Of a DNA stretch of 64,000 bases, positions 60,550-64,000 are shown piece by piece. The DNA comes from Streptomyces sp. NBC_01429 (GTDB lineage: Bacteria > Actinomycetota > Actinomycetes > Streptomycetales > Streptomycetaceae), in assembly GCF_036231945.1 (NCBI RefSeq), contig NZ_CP109599.1, positions 6,041,501-6,105,500 of the forward strand. Reading direction: 5' to 3'. Under the pieces are notes generated by a model. It did no database searches and was not told where the DNA came from. It worked only from the letters and a program-made list of their open reading frames with translations. The stretch's first letter is position 1, and every line of letters begins with the position of its first letter. A program made the translations under genes and the position numbers.

Positions 60550-60652
60550 TCCACGAGGACAGCACGCAGGACGCCGCCGGGCCTGTCCTCACGTAGCGCC
60601 GGGCCGCCGGACAAGGCCGGGGGCGAGCACAGCGGCACGGACGCCGCTTACA

Positions 60653-60725
60653 CCCCCGGCCACCCGGCCCCCGGCCACCCCGCCCCCGGCCACCCGCCCC
60701 CGGCCACCCGGCCCCCGGCCCGTCG
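60653..60725. repeat. C-rich degenerate tandem repeat
   Basis: CCCCCGGCCAC-type units of 13-16 bp repeated about five times downstream of pepN. The minus strand is G-run-rich and could form G-quadruplexes. Confidence 0.7.
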
Positions 60726-60747
60726 GCCCCCGGTCAGCAGGCCACCC

Positions 60748-60875
60748 GGCCGCGTCCATGGCACCGAACCGGCACAGGCCGGCCGACTACGCCGTACGGC
60801 CGGCCACGCCGGGCCGCGTCCATGGCACCGAACCGGCACAGGCCGGCCGACTACGCCGTACGGCCGGCCACGCCG
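60748..60875. repeat. Perfect 64-bp tandem duplication
   Basis: 60748-60811 and 60812-60875 are identical. Each copy contains an inverted repeat GGCCGGCCG-(11 nt)-CGGCCGGCC and begins GGCCGCGTCCATGGC. Lies 113 nt before the N-hydroxylase start. Functions as repeated operator or hairpin are possible. Confidence 0.9.
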
Positions 60876-60987
60876 TACGGACGCCCCACCCCCATTACCC
60901 CGTTCATGTCCGGCTCGTTGTGCTCATAGGCACCACCACCGACCCCGGACCCCCGGGCGCCCGACTCGTGGAAGGCAGCACCCGCCG

Positions 60988-62409
60988 ATGACCGCGCACC
61001 CCACCGACCTCGACCAGCCCCACGACCTGGTGGGCATCGGCATCGGCCCGTTCAACCTCTCCCTCGCCGCCCTCGCCGACGGCATCCGCCGCCCCGAAAA
61101 CCCCCTCAACACCACCTTCTACGACCAGAACCCCGCCTTCCACTGGCACCCCGGCCTCCTCCTCGACGGCGCCACCCTCCAAGTCCCCTTCCTCGCCGAC
61201 CTCGTGACCCTCGCCGACCCCGCCAGCCCCTGGTCCTTCCTCAGCTACCTCAAAACCCGCGACCGCCTCTTCCCCTTCTACTTCTCCGAGCGCTTCCACA
61301 TCCAGCGCGCCGAATACGACGCCTACTGCCGCTGGGTCAGCGAACAACTCCCCACACTCCACTTCGGCCACCAGGTCGACGCCGTCCGCTGGAACGCCGA
61401 ACGCGACCTCTTCGAAGTCGACTTCACCCAACTCGCCCCCGACGGCGAAGCCGAAGCCCTCGGCCGCGCCTACACCCGCAACGTAGCCCTCGGCATCGGC
61501 ACCGAGCCCTACATCCCCGACCCGCTCAGACCCCTCACCGAAGCCCCCACCGTCCCCGTCATCCACGCGGCCGACTACCTCCAGCACCGCACCCGGATCC
61601 TCGACGCCGGACACATCACCGTCATCGGATCAGGACAATCCGGCGCCGAAATCTTCCTCGACCTGCTGCGCGCCCGCCCCACCGGCGCCGAAAAAATCCA
61701 CTGGCTCGCCCGCACCGAAGCCTTCGCCCCCATGGAGTACTCCAAGCTCGGCCTCGAACAATTCACCCCCGACTACACCCGCTACTTCCACGCCCTGCCC
61801 GAACACGCCCGCGACGACCTCATCCCCCGCCAATGGCAACTCCACAAAGGCATCGGCCCCGAAACCATCGCCGCCATCCACGACGAGCTCTACCGACGCA
61901 CCCTCCACGGCGGCTGGCCCGACGCCGTCCTGACCCCCGGCGTCTCCGTCCGCACAGCCGGCCGCGTCGCCACCACCCAAATCGAGATCCACCTCGAACA
62001 CACCCGACAGGCCACCCGCTCCCGCCTCACCACCGACGCAGTCGTCCTCGCCACCGGCTACCGCGAACGCCCCCTCGACCGCATCCTCGCCGGACTCGAC
62101 CCCTACATGCGCCGCGACAGCTCCACCCGCCCCCGCATCGACCAGCACCACCGGCTCCTGCTCGACCACAGCGTCACCGGCTCCGTCTACATCCAGAACG
62201 GCGAACGCCACACCCACGGCGTCGGCGCACCCGACCTCGGACTCGCCGCCTGGCGCAGCGCCAGCATCCTCAACCACCTCACCGGCACCGAGCCCTACCC
62301 CCTGCCCCGACGCACCGCCTTCACCAGCTTCGGCCTCGACGGACAGGACCGGACCGCCTCCGTACCCGCACCCAGAGACGGCCTGATCCCCCTCACCGAA
62401 GTCCGCTGA
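60988..62409 (+). CDS. Lysine/ornithine N-monooxygenase (DesB/IucD-like)
   Basis: 473 aa flavoprotein. FAD fold DLVGIGIGPFNLSLAALA, substrate region HPGLLLDGATLQVPFLADLVT, NADPH fold ITVIGSGQSGAEIFLDLL, and the C-terminal VLATGYRERPLD. Hydroxylates lysine, ornithine or cadaverine-type amines for hydroxamate siderophores. Close to Streptomyces DesB, but no desA, desC or desD lies beside it, and the gene is flanked by pepN and a nucleotidase. AAGG lies ~15 nt before the ATG. Confidence 0.88.
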   Translation: MTAHPTDLDQPHDLVGIGIGPFNLSLAALADGIRRPENPLNTTFYDQNPAFHWHPGLLLDGATLQVPFLADLVTLADPASPWSFLSYLKTRDRLFPFYFSERFHIQRAEYDAYCRWVSEQLPTLHFGHQVDAVRWNAERDLFEVDFTQLAPDGEAEALGRAYTRNVALGIGTEPYIPDPLRPLTEAPTVPVIHAADYLQHRTRILDAGHITVIGSGQSGAEIFLDLLRARPTGAEKIHWLARTEAFAPMEYSKLGLEQFTPDYTRYFHALPEHARDDLIPRQWQLHKGIGPETIAAIHDELYRRTLHGGWPDAVLTPGVSVRTAGRVATTQIEIHLEHTRQATRSRLTTDAVVLATGYRERPLDRILAGLDPYMRRDSSTRPRIDQHHRLLLDHSVTGSVYIQNGERHTHGVGAPDLGLAAWRSASILNHLTGTEPYPLPRRTAFTSFGLDGQDRTASVPAPRDGLIPLTEVR

Positions 62410-62453
62410 CCAGCCCCGAGACAAAACACCCACCGGGACCGGTCACACCAACC

Positions 62454-64000
62454 TCAGAACACCGGCGTACCGTCCCGCGTCAGCTTCCAGTCCACCGAAG
62501 CGAACACCGACGGATCCACCGTCCCCGCCGCCTGCACCCACCCGATGATCGTGTTACGAATCTCGTCCGAATTAGCCCACAACTGCTGCGCAGCCGCGAT
62601 CCCCGGGAAATTCCCGCCACCACTCGCCCGGTAATTGTTCACCGCCAGCACGAACTTCGCCGCCGGATCCAGCGCCTTCCCCTCGAACTCAAGATTCACG
62701 ATCCGCGAACCCGCCGCCTTCGCGATATCGATCTCATACGTCAGACCCGACACCACGTCGTAGTTGTAATCCGGCGTACCATCCGCGTTCGTCAGCTTCG
62801 CCGTATCCACCGGAGCACCCGAAGCCGTCCGCACGTAGTACTTCGCCGAATACTCCAGATACGCCTTGAGCTGCGCCCCCGTCACCAACCGCGCCTCAAG
62901 CGTGTTCTCGAACGGATACAGCCCCGCCGCATCCTTGATCGTCACATTGCCCGCCGGAATCGCCGCCGTACGCGAGAAACACGACGCCTGCGACAGCACC
63001 GGCAGCGCCGCCCACTCGCCACCCGCCAGAGCCGCCTTCACCGTCTCCGTCTGCACATGGTTGATCAGATCGATGATCGGCTCGTCCTTCCACGGCGCGT
63101 CGACCGTGGACATCGCCACCGTCGACGTACCGATCACCTGATTCACATACGCCACCACCTTGCGATGCTCATCGCTCAGCAGCCCGGTGATCTTCTTGTC
63201 CTCCGCCACCGTGTTGGAGTTCAGCACCTTCGACGCGACCTTCTCGACCGTCCAGCCGCCCCGCTCCCACACCAGATCGAAGTCGAACAGCGTCAGCCGC
63301 TGCCCCCACTTCAACGGCTCGGACAGCACCACGTCCTTGCCGGTCTTCTTGTTGACCACCCGGCGCTCCGGGATCTCCACATGCGCGTGCCCGACCAGGA
63401 TCGCGTCGATCCCCGGCACTTGCTCGGCCACCAACGACGCCGCGTTCTCCACATACGGAAGCTGATCACCGTACGACGACGAACCGTCCGAACCCGAATG
63501 CGCCGAAACGATCACCACATCCGCACCCATGGAACGCAGCTTCGGCACCCACTTCGCCGCCTGCTCCTCCAGCCCCGGGAACGTCATCTTCCCCTGGACG
63601 TTCGCCTTGTCCCAGATCGCGATCCCCGGGTTCGTCAGCCCCAGAATCGCCACCTTCACATCACGCCCGAACGGCGTCCGCACCTTCTTGATCACATACG
63701 GGGCGAAGGCCGGCTTCAAGGTCTTCGCGTCCAGCACGTTGGCACCCAGCAGCGGGAAGCGACACTGCTCCTCGAACTTCCGCAGCACCGGAATGCCGTA
63801 GTTGAACTCGTGATTGCCCAGCGCCGCCGCGTCATAACCGATCGCGTTCATGGCCTGCGCCATCGGGTGCACGGGACCACGCTTCGCCGTGATCGGATCG
63901 ATCTTCGCGTAGTAGTACGAGAGCTGCGTGCCCTGGATCGTGTCACCCGCGTCGATCAGCAGCGTGTTGTGCCGGCCCTTCTCCTTACGGATCTTGTCGA
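62454..64000 (-). CDS. 5'-nucleotidase / metallophosphatase, truncated by window end
   Basis: The last ~515 residues are present; the N-terminus lies beyond position 64000. Visible metallophosphoesterase motifs: LIDAGDTIQGT, ALGNHEFNYG, and GHAHVEIPER; then the 5'-nucleotidase C-terminal domain (EPIIDLINHVQTETVKAALA; AVNNYRASGGGNFPG). Such enzymes are secreted and release phosphate from nucleotides or 2',3'-cyclic nucleotides. It ends 44 nt from the convergent N-hydroxylase gene. Confidence 0.93.
   Translation of the reverse strand, partial: DKIRKEKGRHNTLLIDAGDTIQGTQLSYYYAKIDPITAKRGPVHPMAQAMNAIGYDAAALGNHEFNYGIPVLRKFEEQCRFPLLGANVLDAKTLKPAFAPYVIKKVRTPFGRDVKVAILGLTNPGIAIWDKANVQGKMTFPGLEEQAAKWVPKLRSMGADVVIVSAHSGSDGSSSYGDQLPYVENAASLVAEQVPGIDAILVGHAHVEIPERRVVNKKTGKDVVLSEPLKWGQRLTLFDFDLVWERGGWTVEKVASKVLNSNTVAEDKKITGLLSDEHRKVVAYVNQVIGTSTVAMSTVDAPWKDEPIIDLINHVQTETVKAALAGGEWAALPVLSQASCFSRTAAIPAGNVTIKDAAGLYPFENTLEARLVTGAQLKAYLEYSAKYYVRTASGAPVDTAKLTNADGTPDYNYDVVSGLTYEIDIAKAAGSRIVNLEFEGKALDPAAKFVLAVNNYRASGGGNFPGIAAAQQLWANSDEIRNTIIGWVQAAGTVDPSVFASVDWKLTRDGTPVF

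Noticed and set aside
60653..60875. CRISPR array or mobile-element scar
   Set aside because: Units are contiguous with no unique spacers, and there are no terminal inverted repeats, target duplications or transposase remnants.

Overview
This is a roughly 73% GC stretch of actinobacterial chromosome, almost certainly from the conserved core of a Streptomyces (or very close relative). The evidence is third-codon-position GC bias in every gene, many GTG starts and GTGA/ATGA stop-start overlaps, several probably leaderless genes, and the gene content his - trpE - trpC/M/B/A - lgt - gltBD - csp - pepN, which from memory matches the SCO2010-SCO2056 neighbourhood of S. coelicolor. No tRNA, rRNA, CRISPR, IS element, prophage or plasmid signature was seen.

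Layout. 1-8306: an NYN-domain protein, a two-gene ABC exporter, a DUF2567 membrane protein, then minus-strand genes for a YbaK-type deacylase, a Lon-substrate-domain protein, a helical-repeat protein and a large membrane protein. 8528-14278: histidine operon hisD-hisC-hisB-(55-aa membrane protein)-hisH-priA-(RidA-like)-hisF, tightly overlapped and closed by a 15-bp-stem terminator. 14543-21838: accessory interval with a secreted cutinase/PET-hydrolase-like enzyme, a large LuxR-type ATPase regulator, a lectin/toxin-like secreted-type protein that seems to have lost its N-terminus, a cupin opposite a GlxA-type AraC regulator, and a TIGR03085 protein. 21922-29015: hisI, trpE, three small membrane proteins, then trpC, trpM, trpB, trpA. 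29103-31107: DsbA-like protein and lgt.

31196-39118 is a seven-gene, fully overlapping minus-strand operon: four different ADP-ribosylglycohydrolase-fold proteins, a ribokinase-family kinase, a family III CoA-transferase and a CitE/HpcH-type lyase. Its gene content suggests a catabolic or salvage pathway for a ribosylated compound that I cannot name, and it is the best candidate here for an undescribed system.

39348-50638: VIT1-type transporter, glutamate synthase gltBD (with a GlnR-like box upstream), a PNPOx-fold protein, a cold-shock gene with an elaborate leader (mini-ORF overlapping a hairpin with a U-tract), a DEAD-box helicase, and a secreted guanyl RNase followed by a barstar-type inhibitor. 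50689-64000: an ankyrin/HEAT gene broken by a single in-frame TAG, a HEITH metallopeptidase whose start codon lies in a 17-bp tandem repeat, trypsin, GH35 beta-galactosidase with an AraC regulator, chorismate mutase, aminopeptidase N, a repeat-rich intergenic zone, a DesB-like N-hydroxylase and a truncated 5'-nucleotidase.

The metabolic logic is amino-acid biosynthesis. The his and trp pathways share PriA, which replaces both hisA and trpF; no separate trpF is present. hisG, hisE, trpD and trpG are not in the window. GltBD supplies glutamate, chorismate mutase draws on the same chorismate pool as TrpE, and Lgt, the DsbA-like protein and secreted hydrolases serve the envelope and exterior. All function calls are made by reading protein motifs; no database search was run.
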